From Spirochaetales bacterium (GTDB lineage Bacteria > Spirochaetota > Spirochaetia > Treponematales > Treponemataceae), in NCBI GenBank assembly GCA_003252395.1, contig QKEL01000011.1:310001-374000 (forward strand): a stretch of DNA of 64,000 nt, given 5' to 3'. A program made the translations under genes and the position numbers. A model generated the notes under the pieces. The model had not been told where the DNA came from. It worked only from the letters and a program-made list of their open reading frames with translations, and ran no database searches. The first letter of the stretch is position 1; the number at the start of each line of letters is the position of its first letter. This document shows positions 25,597-33,403 of this stretch, piece by piece.

Positions 25597-26610
25597 ATGA
25601 CACAGGAAGAAAACAGGGCCTTCGCGCGAAAGGCGGAATCGCTGACGAAACCCGTGGACATCACGGCCATTAGCTTTCTCGGCGACTTTAACAAATACCT
25701 GCCCAAGTCGGTTCAGAAATCCATCATGGAGAAGGGGAGCCGCGCCGTTTCCTACATGGGCTTCATCGTGGACCCCTACTGCTTCTTTCTCGCCTACGAG
25801 ATTACCGATACGGCCAAGGCAAAGGCCATGCTTTCGCCGGGCTACGAACTGGCGGAAACGGCCCTGTTCGAGGGCGACAAAAAGGTCCCCACGGCCATCG
25901 TGAGCTCCTTTTCGGTCCGGACCTCGGTATTCGCGGGAATGCGGGTGGAATGCTACCTGATCGCGCGGAACGCGCGCACCGGCCTCATGTCCTGGATCAT
26001 CGCGGACTACGAAACCAACACCACCAGCCACGACCCCAAAAACGGCTTTTGCGGGTACACCTGCGATCCGGCGCTGTTCGCGGTTACCCCCTACGGCGAG
26101 GTGCTCGCGGAGGCGCGTAACGCGAAGAACGGCAACCGTTTTTCGGTTCGCGCCGATATCAAGGGCGGCCCCATGCGGGCCCTGGACCGCGAGCTTTGGA
26201 TAGAGGGAAACCTCTCGATCGACTACGGCGGGAAGCTCCTTGACCCGGACTCGAAACCCTTCGGTCTCGTGTTCGATCCCTACCTCATGAAAGAGGCGCG
26301 CCAGGTTCCCCTGGACCGGGTTACCGTCGAGGAAAACGCCCTGCTCTCGGATATCATTAACGGCGCCGCGCCCCGGACGGCCGCGGTTTTCCCCTATAGC
26401 CAGCACTTCGTTATCCTTCAGAACCCGGGGCCCGATCCCGTCCGCGACGAGCAAGGCCTTCTCGCCCAGGCGGCGCGGTTCGCGAACGACCGGAATTTCA
26501 AGACCATGCAGGGTTCCGATATCACCAAGCCGCTCTTCCGCGGCATGCTCGCCTCGGCCCTCGTCAACCTCGGCATTATCGCCTTCCTGCTCTGGAAGCT
26601 TCTCGGCTGA
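25597..26610 (+). CDS. Protein of unknown family, C-terminal membrane anchor (paralogue 2)
   Basis: A 337-residue relative of the preceding protein, aligning over its full length. Matching blocks are YMGFIVDPYC, AKAMLSPGYEL, ECYLIARNARTGLMSW, LDRELWIEGNLSIDYGGKLL and FPYSQHFV. The C-terminus is again a single helix (ALVNLGIIAFLLWKLLG). An ATG at 25564 is in frame, but the ATG at 25597 has AAGGGGAA at good spacing, so I used it. Its end overlaps by 35 bp the end of the convergent FAD oxidoreductase gene. The tandem duplication and the shared tail anchor suggest a membrane-associated heterodimer. The function is unknown. Confidence 0.8.
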   Translation: MTQEENRAFARKAESLTKPVDITAISFLGDFNKYLPKSVQKSIMEKGSRAVSYMGFIVDPYCFFLAYEITDTAKAKAMLSPGYELAETALFEGDKKVPTAIVSSFSVRTSVFAGMRVECYLIARNARTGLMSWIIADYETNTTSHDPKNGFCGYTCDPALFAVTPYGEVLAEARNAKNGNRFSVRADIKGGPMRALDRELWIEGNLSIDYGGKLLDPDSKPFGLVFDPYLMKEARQVPLDRVTVEENALLSDIINGAAPRTAAVFPYSQHFVILQNPGPDPVRDEQGLLAQAARFANDRNFKTMQGSDITKPLFRGMLASALVNLGIIAFLLWKLLG

Positions 26611-28210
26611 GAAAGCGCCCCGCCGCGCCTGCCGCGATTCTTCCGGTCAGGAGCGCGATGGGCACTCCCGAAGGGCTGAAGCTCCACTGCCCCGCCTTCC
26701 ATACCCGGGGAATCCCGGTACGCACCGCGGAAAACACGCCCGGCAGGGACGAGGGCACCGGGGAACGGGCCTCGAGCGACCAGCCGGTGATCGCGCCCCC
26801 GTCGGTCAGGAAACGCCGCGCCACGGTAAGCGGCGTGGAAACGGATCGAAAGAGTATGTTCTTCCGGAGCCCGGGGTAAATCGACGCGTCCAAGGCGCCG
26901 ATCATGGCCTCGGCCGCGCGCTCCCGCGTTTCCTCGAGCCACCCGCGCGCTTCCGCGAGCCGGGTTATTTCCCCGTCGAACAAAACGCTGATCTCCAACC
27001 CGGTTTTTCCCGGCGGCGCAAGGGACGGGTCCTTCAGCGCAGGGATCGATATCTCGAAGGAATTGCGGGCGCAGTAGGCTTCGAGCCACGCGAAAAAATC
27101 TTCCTTCGCCAGATCGGCGAACGTTTCCTTGAGCCGGGCGATCCCGCCGAACCGCGCGTCGGCGAGGCCCTGCCGCGAGGGGGCGTAGAGGCAATGGCCC
27201 CGGCTGATTTGACCGAACCGCTCCGGCGGCTCGTTCACCCCGATAAAGACGGACAAAACCGACTCTCCCGGCGGAACCGCTTCGTACCGCGCCCCTTCCC
27301 GGCGAACGCGTTCCCGCTCCCGGGGCCGCAGGGAAGAGGCATCGAGCCGGCGATAGAGGCTTTTCAGGTCGGCGGCCCATACCAGGGCGTCGTAGGGGTA
27401 CTCCCTTCCCTCGCCGTCGGCTACCCGGCGCTCGCCCGCGTCTATCCGAACCGCCTCGCTGCCAAAGGCGACCGCGCCGCCCAACGACCGGAATTTCCGC
27501 TCCAGGGCCTCGGGCAAGCGGCCGGTACCGCCCGGCGGATAGCGGTAATCCGCGAAATTCTCGAAATAGCCGAGGGCGAAACGCTCGGGCGTCCCCTTAA
27601 AGAAATGCTGGCACACCATGTCCCGCAGGCTCCCGTCGGCGGTAATGCCCTCGAGTACCCGTTCCACCGGGGCGCGATGGAGCCGCGCGTGGAGCGCGCT
27701 CGCGAAGAACGAGGGAAGCCAGGGAATGAAGCGGGTGATCAAATACGCGGGCTCGGCCAGGGGGTTTCGAAACGCGGGGTTCGGGAGACGGTTGAGCGCC
27801 CGGGCCATCGCGCAGCACGTTTTAACGCGCCGTTCGATGGCCGCGATATCGCGGACGGACTCGGGAAAGAGGCGGCGGAGGGAATCGCAGTACCGCGCGA
27901 CGCCCGACCCGTCGTCGTGATGGACCATCTCGCGCTCTATCCCCGTGGAGACGAGCCCGCGCGCCAGGGGCAAATCGATTTGAAGGTCTTTGAGCATGGC
28001 CGAGAGAATGCCCGCGTCGCCCACGGCCCGGGGCCCCGCGTCGAAGGTAAAGCCGTCGCGCTCGAAGGAACCCACGAGGCCGCCGCACCGCCCGTTGCGC
28101 TCGAGAAGGGTCACGGCGAAGCCGGCGCGGGCAAGGTAGGTTCCCGCGGCGAGCCCGGCCATGCCGCCCCCGACCACGACCGCCCGCCGGGCGCTTACGT
28201 TAGGCCGCAC
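26576..28210 (-). CDS. Phytoene-desaturase-like FAD-dependent oxidoreductase
   Basis: A 544-residue flavoprotein of the COG1233/CrtI-like amine-oxidase superfamily. The dinucleotide-binding box is VVVGGGMAGLAAGTYLARAG (about residues 11-30), with the following acid in LLERNGRCGG. The C-terminal FAD motif is PGVFSAVRTGI...GVPIALLTGR. Such enzymes isomerise or desaturate carotenoids, retinoids or other polyprenoid and lipid substrates. No phytoene synthase is nearby, so a carotenoid role is not supported. The start is a GTG at 28210 lying inside the end of the SDR gene (16-nt overlap), so translation is coupled. It is third in the SnoaL-SDR-FAD operon. Confidence 0.88.
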   Translation of the reverse strand: MRPNVSARRAVVVGGGMAGLAAGTYLARAGFAVTLLERNGRCGGLVGSFERDGFTFDAGPRAVGDAGILSAMLKDLQIDLPLARGLVSTGIEREMVHHDDGSGVARYCDSLRRLFPESVRDIAAIERRVKTCCAMARALNRLPNPAFRNPLAEPAYLITRFIPWLPSFFASALHARLHRAPVERVLEGITADGSLRDMVCQHFFKGTPERFALGYFENFADYRYPPGGTGRLPEALERKFRSLGGAVAFGSEAVRIDAGERRVADGEGREYPYDALVWAADLKSLYRRLDASSLRPRERERVRREGARYEAVPPGESVLSVFIGVNEPPERFGQISRGHCLYAPSRQGLADARFGGIARLKETFADLAKEDFFAWLEAYCARNSFEISIPALKDPSLAPPGKTGLEISVLFDGEITRLAEARGWLEETRERAAEAMIGALDASIYPGLRKNILFRSVSTPLTVARRFLTDGGAITGWSLEARSPVPSSLPGVFSAVRTGIPRVWKAGQWSFSPSGVPIALLTGRIAAGAAGRFLSREASRAGRR

Positions 28211-29139
28211 AGCTCGAGGCTCTTCGCCCAGGTCGCCTCGACGCGGGAACCGTCTATCCCGTGGGGCGCGGGCCTTTCCGCCGAGGTTAGGTTAAAAAAG
28301 GCGCCCGACACCCCGGCGAGCTCTTCCGAGGCGGCCAGGAAGAGCAGGGCCCGGGCGGACACCTCCGGCTCGCGGGCGGATGCGAGCACGAAGGTCCGCT
28401 TGAACCACCGGTAGAGCCGCCCGTTGTTTTCCCCGATCCGGGTACGCACGTTTCCCGGGTGCATCGCGTTCACCGTAACGGCGGAACCGGCGAAGTAGTC
28501 CGCGAATTTACGCATGGTCAAAAGCTGCGCGGTTTTCGCCGCGCCGTAGCTCTTGAGGCCCGTATACCGGTGCCGGCGCCATTCGAGGTCGTCAAGGTGC
28601 GCCCCCGCGAGAGCGAAGCGGTGGCCCTCGGAATTCACGTAGATAATCCGCGCGCGGTTTTCTCTTCGGAGCCGCTCCCGCAAAAGGTAGGTAAGGGCGA
28701 AGGAGCCCAAGTGGTTTACCTGGAAGACGGTCTCGATCCCGTCGGCGGTGAAGCTCCGCCGCGTGTGGTAGACCCCGGCGTTCAGGACGAGAATGTCGAG
28801 CGGGTCCTGAAGGGAAAGGAGCTCCCGCGCACAGGCCCTCACCGAGGCCAGGGAGGCGAAATCGCGGATAAGCGCCCGAACGCCCACCCCGTAAACGCCC
28901 GCGAGTTCCGCTTCCAGGGCGGCGGAGCGCTCGGGATTCCTGTTCACCAGGATAAGGCCGGCGCCGCGGGAGGCGAATAGCCGGGCGGTTTCCAGGCCGA
29001 TTCCGGAAGTCGCCCCGGTGATGAGTGCGGTCTTGCCGCGCAGGTCCCCGTCGAAGTCGCGGGGGTCCTTCTTCTCGTTCCGGAGGAAGTCCGCCATGTC
29101 GCGGACGCGGTATTGCAAAAGGTACCGAAAGAGTCCCAT
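28195..29139 (-). CDS. Short-chain dehydrogenase/reductase (retinol-dehydrogenase-like)
   Basis: A 314-residue classical SDR. It has TGATSGIG (41-48) for NAD(P) binding, LNAG (119-122), catalytic Ser170 region (IIYVNSEG) and YGAAK (Tyr198/Lys202). The Arg in LVNRNPER after beta-2 favours NADPH. The N-terminal extension of about 30 residues and the C-terminal length resemble the RDH/WW-oxidoreductase group that acts on lipophilic alcohols and aldehydes. The frame is open upstream, but the ATG at 29139 shares its A with the preceding stop (TAATG), which fixes the start. Confidence 0.9.
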   Translation of the reverse strand: MGLFRYLLQYRVRDMADFLRNEKKDPRDFDGDLRGKTALITGATSGIGLETARLFASRGAGLILVNRNPERSAALEAELAGVYGVGVRALIRDFASLASVRACARELLSLQDPLDILVLNAGVYHTRRSFTADGIETVFQVNHLGSFALTYLLRERLRRENRARIIYVNSEGHRFALAGAHLDDLEWRRHRYTGLKSYGAAKTAQLLTMRKFADYFAGSAVTVNAMHPGNVRTRIGENNGRLYRWFKRTFVLASAREPEVSARALLFLAASEELAGVSGAFFNLTSAERPAPHGIDGSRVEATWAKSLELCGLT

Positions 29140-29579
29140 TAGCCGAATTTCCTCCGCATAAAGGACCGGTAAAGGCGGCGGAAGCCGGGAATATTGTCGA
29201 AAATATCGCCCCACAGGTCGTAGTAATCCCGCTGGTCCGCGACCTTCCCGTCGCGCAGGACGATCCGGCTCGAGCCGTATACCGACGATTTCGGGTATTT
29301 CTTATAGGCGATAATCATCTCCCACTCGATGAAAATGACGTCATCGTCCATCGCGCCGTCGTGGATCACGAATTCCAGGTTCTTGGAACGCTCGGCAAGG
29401 CGCCGCGTCATGGCGGTAAAGGGCGCGATTCCCCGAATTTCCTGGACCGAGTCGCGAAAATGGATATCGTCCCGGTAGTACGGAAGTATCCCGTCCCAAC
29501 AGGGGCGGCCGCGCGAGCGGTATATGCCCTGCCAAAGCGCCGTGAACTGGGAAAGGCTCGTAATGCGGTAATCGTCCAT
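29139..29579 (-). CDS. SnoaL/NTF2-like protein
   Basis: A 146-residue cone-shaped alpha+beta barrel protein. FTALWQGIYRSR and YYRDDIHFRDSVQEIRG match the usual start of SnoaL-like domains, ending in a long basic helix FRRLYRSFMRRKFG. Members are small isomerases, cyclases, epoxide hydrolases or non-enzymatic binders. It is first in an operon with the SDR and FAD genes. A similar NTF2-SDR-FAD trio occurs in proteobacterial fatty-acid modification operons; that comparison is from general knowledge and suggests a lipid substrate. The start ATG at 29579 has only a weak ribosome site (CTGGGG). The upstream ATG/GTG alternatives add an unlikely basic tail. Confidence 0.78.
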   Translation of the reverse strand: MDDYRITSLSQFTALWQGIYRSRGRPCWDGILPYYRDDIHFRDSVQEIRGIAPFTAMTRRLAERSKNLEFVIHDGAMDDDVIFIEWEMIIAYKKYPKSSVYGSSRIVLRDGKVADQRDYYDLWGDIFDNIPGFRRLYRSFMRRKFG

Positions 29580-29719
29580 ACCCCAGATGATAGCCGCCCG
29601 CCGCGCTTTTCGCAAATCTCGGCGGCCCGTCGCTCGGGCGCGGTTTCGGCCTTTTTTTGCGCGTTTTGCTTGAATGCGCGAGGCGCGTGGGTTACGTTTG
29701 AAACAAAACAGGAGGTCAT

Positions 29720-31405
29720 ATGCACGCTTCCGATCACAAGGCCTTTACGGTCTGTCTCGCCGGCGAGGCCGGTCAGGGAATCCAGTCTACCGAGGCCATA
29801 CTCGCGTCACTCGCCAAAAAGGCGGGCTTTCACGTATTCGCCACGAAGGAATATATGTCCCGGGTCCGGGGAGGGGTCAATTCCACCACGCTCCGCTTTT
29901 CCTCCGCCCCCGTTACTTCCCTGGTTACCGGGGCCGATCTCGTGGTCCCCTTCTCCAAGGAAGCCCTCGACCACGTCGCCGACCGGATCGGGCCGCGCAC
30001 GGTAATCGTCGCGGACGCCGAGGCGACCGGGATCGAGACCGACGCGCCGGTCCCATTAACGAAGATCGCCGCCGACATGGGCGGGCGCATCTACGAAAGC
30101 ACCGTGGCCGCGGGGCTCATCGCCGGCATTCTGGGGATCGACCCCGCGCTGACCGGCGAGGCGGCGGCCGCGCGGTTCGCCGCCAAGGGAGCGGCGGTCA
30201 GCGGGAAAAACGGGGAGGCCGCCCTTGCCGGCCACGCGCGGGGAGCGGCCCTCGCCGCGCGCTTCAAGGTGCCCAAGGCCGGCGCGATTCCCGGGGAGCT
30301 TACCCTGTCGGGAGCCGACGCCATCGCCCTCGGCTTCCTCGCCGGGGGCTGCGACTACGCCTGCGGGTACCCCATGTCGCCCGCCACCGGGGTATTGGAG
30401 CGGCTCGCCCGCTATTCGCTCTCGCACGACCTGATCACGGAACAGGTTGAAGACGAGATCGGCGTGATTAACATGGCCCTCGGCGCGTCCTACGCGGGCG
30501 CGCGGGCGGCGGTCAGCACGTCGGGCGGCGGCTTCGCCCTGATGGAAGAGGGATTGAGCCTCGCCGGCATGATCGAAACGCCGGTCGTGGTGCATCTCGC
30601 CCAACGCCCGGGCCCCGCGACGGGGCTTCCCACGCGCACGGAGCAAGGCGACCTGAACCTCGTCCTCCACGCGGGCCACGGCGACTTTCCACGGCTCATC
30701 CTCGCGCCCGGCACGATACCGGAAGGCTACGCCCTCGGGGCCAAGGCCTTCGAGCTCGCGGACCGCTACCAGGTGCCGGCGCTGGTCCTCACCGACCAGT
30801 ACTACGTCGATACCTATTACGACGTGCCGGCCTTTCAGCCGCCCAAGGCCCCGGCGAAACGGCACATCGTGAAGACCGCGGCCGATTACCGGCGCTTTGC
30901 CCCCGGAGAGAACGGCGTTTCGCCCCGTGGCGTTCCCGGCTACGGCGAGGGGATCGTGTGCGCGGACAGCGACGAGCACGACGAGGGCGGCTACATCGTA
31001 GAGGACGCGGCCCCCCGGATCGCCATGACCGACAAGCGCCTCCGAAAGGGAGCGGCCCTCGCGAGGGAGTTTATCCCGCCGACCCGGGTAGGCCCCGCGG
31101 ACGCGAAGCGGATCGTCATCGCCTGGGGTTCGACCTTCCCCATGGTCGCCGACGCCCTGGCCGCCCTCGCAGAAGGCTCGGCCGCGCTCCTCCACTTCTC
31201 GTGGCTCTATCCGCTTCCCGACCTTTCCGCGCTCTTCGACGGCGTGGAGCTCATCGTGGCGGTCGAGAACAACGCGACGGGCCAATTCGCGGATCTGATC
31301 GAAAAAGAGGCCCGGGTCCGGATCGCGAAGCGGATCCTCAAGTACGACGGTCGACCCTTCACGGTCGAGGAACTGACCGAACGGCTCGGCGCGGCGCTGG
31401 CCTAA
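29720..31405 (+). CDS. korA: 2-oxoacid:ferredoxin oxidoreductase, fused gamma-alpha subunit
   Basis: A 561-residue catalytic subunit of a CoA-dependent 2-oxoacid oxidoreductase (2-oxoglutarate or branched-chain type). Residues 1-190 are the gamma domain (GEAGQGIQSTEAILA, KEYMSRVRGGVNSTT). The pyrimidine-binding alpha domain follows (CDYACGYPMSPATGVLERLA, EDEIGVINMALGASYAGARA), then the C-terminal transketolase-C-like part. The enzyme converts 2-oxoacid plus CoA to acyl-CoA and CO2, reducing ferredoxin. The ATG at 29720 follows CAGGAGGTC. It is 10 bp from the beta gene. There is no delta (ferredoxin) subunit gene beside it. Confidence 0.93.
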   Translation: MHASDHKAFTVCLAGEAGQGIQSTEAILASLAKKAGFHVFATKEYMSRVRGGVNSTTLRFSSAPVTSLVTGADLVVPFSKEALDHVADRIGPRTVIVADAEATGIETDAPVPLTKIAADMGGRIYESTVAAGLIAGILGIDPALTGEAAAARFAAKGAAVSGKNGEAALAGHARGAALAARFKVPKAGAIPGELTLSGADAIALGFLAGGCDYACGYPMSPATGVLERLARYSLSHDLITEQVEDEIGVINMALGASYAGARAAVSTSGGGFALMEEGLSLAGMIETPVVVHLAQRPGPATGLPTRTEQGDLNLVLHAGHGDFPRLILAPGTIPEGYALGAKAFELADRYQVPALVLTDQYYVDTYYDVPAFQPPKAPAKRHIVKTAADYRRFAPGENGVSPRGVPGYGEGIVCADSDEHDEGGYIVEDAAPRIAMTDKRLRKGAALAREFIPPTRVGPADAKRIVIAWGSTFPMVADALAALAEGSAALLHFSWLYPLPDLSALFDGVELIVAVENNATGQFADLIEKEARVRIAKRILKYDGRPFTVEELTERLGAALA

Positions 31406-31415
31406 GGGGGAGCAT

Positions 31416-32276
31416 ATGACGAACGAATTCGATTTTGCGGAAAAAAGGGACATAGCCTGGTGCCCGGGCTGCGGCGACTTTTCCATCCGGAGGAGCCTCC
31501 TCGCGGCGCTCAAGGAACTGGGCCTCGAGCGGGAAAAGGTCGTAATGGTTTCCGGAATCGGCCAGGCGGCGAAGATGCCCCAATACGTGAACGCCAGCTT
31601 TTTCAACGGGCTTCACGGGCGCGCCCTGCCCGCGGCGACGGCCATTAAGGCCTCGAACCCGGAGCTCACCGTGATCGCCGAGGGCGGCGACGGGGACATG
31701 CTCGGCGAGGGCGGGAACCACCTCCTGCACGCCACGAGGCGCAATCCCGACCTTACCCTGTTCATCCACGAGAACATGATTTACGGCCTGACCAAGGGAC
31801 AGGCGGCGCCCACGAGCCGGGTCGGCCTCAAAACCCCGCTCCAGGTGGGCGGCGTGTTCGAAAAGCCCCTCAACCCCTGCGCCCTCGCGGTTTCCCTGGA
31901 CGTAACCTTCGTTGCCCGCTCTTTCTCGGGAGACGAAGCGCTCACCACGGAGCTCATGAAGCGGGCGATCGCCCACCGAGGCTTCGCCGTGGTGGACATA
32001 TTCCAGCCCTGCGTCTCGTTCAACAAGGTGAACACCTTCGCCTGGTTCAAGGAAAACACCTACCGGCTCCCGGACGACTATGACCCGACGGACCGCGTGG
32101 CCGCCTTCGCCAAGGCGATCGAGGAAGAGCCCTTCCCCCTCGGGGTCATTTACGAAACCGATACCCGCACGCCCTTCGAGGAATGCCTGCCCCTGTACGC
32201 CAAGGACAAAACGCCCCTGTACCGAAGGGAACGGCCGAGCGCGGAAATAGCGCGGGAAATAGACGCCTTCCGGTAA
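31416..32276 (+). CDS. korB: 2-oxoacid:ferredoxin oxidoreductase, TPP-binding beta subunit
   Basis: A 286-residue beta subunit. The [4Fe-4S] cysteines start in WCPGCGDF (about 15-22). The thiamine-diphosphate Mg2+ motif is GDGDMLGEGGNHLLHATRRN (about 89-108). A later cysteine for the cluster is in IFQPCVSFN (about 200). Length and motifs match KorB/VorB. The ATG follows GGGGAG. It pairs with the upstream fused alpha-gamma subunit to form the two-subunit enzyme typical of 2-oxoglutarate or pyruvate-like oxidoreductases in anaerobes. The exact 2-oxoacid is not fixed by the visible residues. Confidence 0.93.
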   Translation: MTNEFDFAEKRDIAWCPGCGDFSIRRSLLAALKELGLEREKVVMVSGIGQAAKMPQYVNASFFNGLHGRALPAATAIKASNPELTVIAEGGDGDMLGEGGNHLLHATRRNPDLTLFIHENMIYGLTKGQAAPTSRVGLKTPLQVGGVFEKPLNPCALAVSLDVTFVARSFSGDEALTTELMKRAIAHRGFAVVDIFQPCVSFNKVNTFAWFKENTYRLPDDYDPTDRVAAFAKAIEEEPFPLGVIYETDTRTPFEECLPLYAKDKTPLYRRERPSAEIAREIDAFR

Positions 32277-32344
32277 GCGAACGGCGGGGGCCGCCGGCCG
32301 GTACCGCGCCGGGCGGTCGCCAGCGCGCGGCGGCGGCTCCCCGC

Positions 32345-32373
32345 TGGACGCTCCTCGCAATACCTGTTATTAT
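32345..32373 (+). promoter_or_regulatory. Candidate promoter of the dehydrogenase gene
   Basis: TGGACG (32345-32350), 17 bp, TATTAT (32368-32373), 33 bp before the start codon at 32407, in an AT-rich dip. Prediction by eye. Confidence 0.4.
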
Positions 32374-32406
32374 ATGTAGAAACACGACAGGGGGCGAGGC
32401 AAACAT

Positions 32407-33366
32407 ATGGAGCGGAACGGAAAGATCGTCATTTTCGGGGCGGGGCACGTCGGATCGCACTGCGCCCTGGCCCTCGCGCATTCCGGTTCCGCCTCCGAGA
32501 TCGTCCTGGTGGACAGCCTTCCCGAAAAGGCCGCGGCCCAGGCCCTGGACATCGCCGACTCCCTCGTCTTCCCGCCCAGCCCCGTGCGGGTCCGTTCCGG
32601 GGACTACGCCGAGGCCGCCGACGCGGATATCTCCATCGTCGCGATCGGCGAGCCCCGCCTGCCGGGACAAACCCGGCTCGACCTATTGGACCGCTCTGCC
32701 GCCCTCCTCGAGGGCCTCGTCGAGCGGCTTACGCCCCTCAACCTTCCGGGCATCGTCGTCACCATCACCAATCCCGCGGACATAGTCGCCCATTTGGTCC
32801 GGCAGGGCCTCGGCCTTCCCCGCTCCCGCTGTTTCGGCACGGGCACCCTCCTGGACACCGCCCGCTTCGTTCGCCTCCTTTCCGAGGGATCGGGCGTTCC
32901 CGCCGGCGAAATCTCCGGCCTCGTCCTGGGCGAACACGGCGACTCCTCGGCGCCTGCCTTCTCCCTCGCGCGGCTCGCCGGCCGTTCCTTCGACGACTTC
33001 CTCGCCCGTCCGCCCGCCGGCATCGACGCGGCAAAGCTCGACAGGCAGGCGCTCACCGAGGGCACCCGCCAGGCGGGCATGACCGTCATAATCGGCAAGG
33101 GCTCCACGGAGTACGGCATAGCCCAGGTTACCGCCGCCCTCTGCGCGGCCATATTGGGCGGCGAATCCGCCGTGTTCCCGCTTTCGGTCGCCCTCGAGGG
33201 GGAGTACGGACAGCGGGGCATCCACGCCGGCGTGCCCGCGCGGGTCGGCAGGGCGGGCATCGAGTCGATCGTCGAATACCCGCTGGCCCCCGGGGAAAAG
33301 GCCGCCTTCGACGCCTCGTGCGAAGTGATCAGGGGATACGTGAAGCGCGCCCAAGGTCGGGCGTAA
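32407..33366 (+). CDS. Lactate/malate dehydrogenase-family enzyme
   Basis: A 319-residue NAD-dependent 2-hydroxyacid dehydrogenase. The Rossmann loop is FGAGHVGS. The mobile active-site loop reads GEPRLPGQTRLDLLDRS. The catalytic Asp150/Arg153 are in LLDTARF and the catalytic His177 in GEHGDS. The specificity position (Gln102 in LDH, Arg in MDH) is Arg84 here, which favours dicarboxylates such as oxaloacetate. The GEHGDS box and overall sequence are LDH-like. It could therefore be a malate dehydrogenase derived from LDH or a special 2-hydroxyacid enzyme. Monocistronic, with a promoter upstream. Confidence 0.88.
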   Translation: MERNGKIVIFGAGHVGSHCALALAHSGSASEIVLVDSLPEKAAAQALDIADSLVFPPSPVRVRSGDYAEAADADISIVAIGEPRLPGQTRLDLLDRSAALLEGLVERLTPLNLPGIVVTITNPADIVAHLVRQGLGLPRSRCFGTGTLLDTARFVRLLSEGSGVPAGEISGLVLGEHGDSSAPAFSLARLAGRSFDDFLARPPAGIDAAKLDRQALTEGTRQAGMTVIIGKGSTEYGIAQVTAALCAAILGGESAVFPLSVALEGEYGQRGIHAGVPARVGRAGIESIVEYPLAPGEKAAFDASCEVIRGYVKRAQGRA

Positions 33367-33403
33367 CCATATCGCGAACAAGCTACAAAAAACGGAGGAT
33401 TAT

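Noticed and set aside
26576..28210. Carotenoid biosynthesis call for the CrtI-like oxidoreductase
   Set aside because: No phytoene synthase or other crt gene nearby; the superfamily covers many lipid substrates.
30056..31606. 516-codon minus-strand open frame opposite korA/korB
   Set aside because: Spans the junction of two genes on the other strand; no family pattern.
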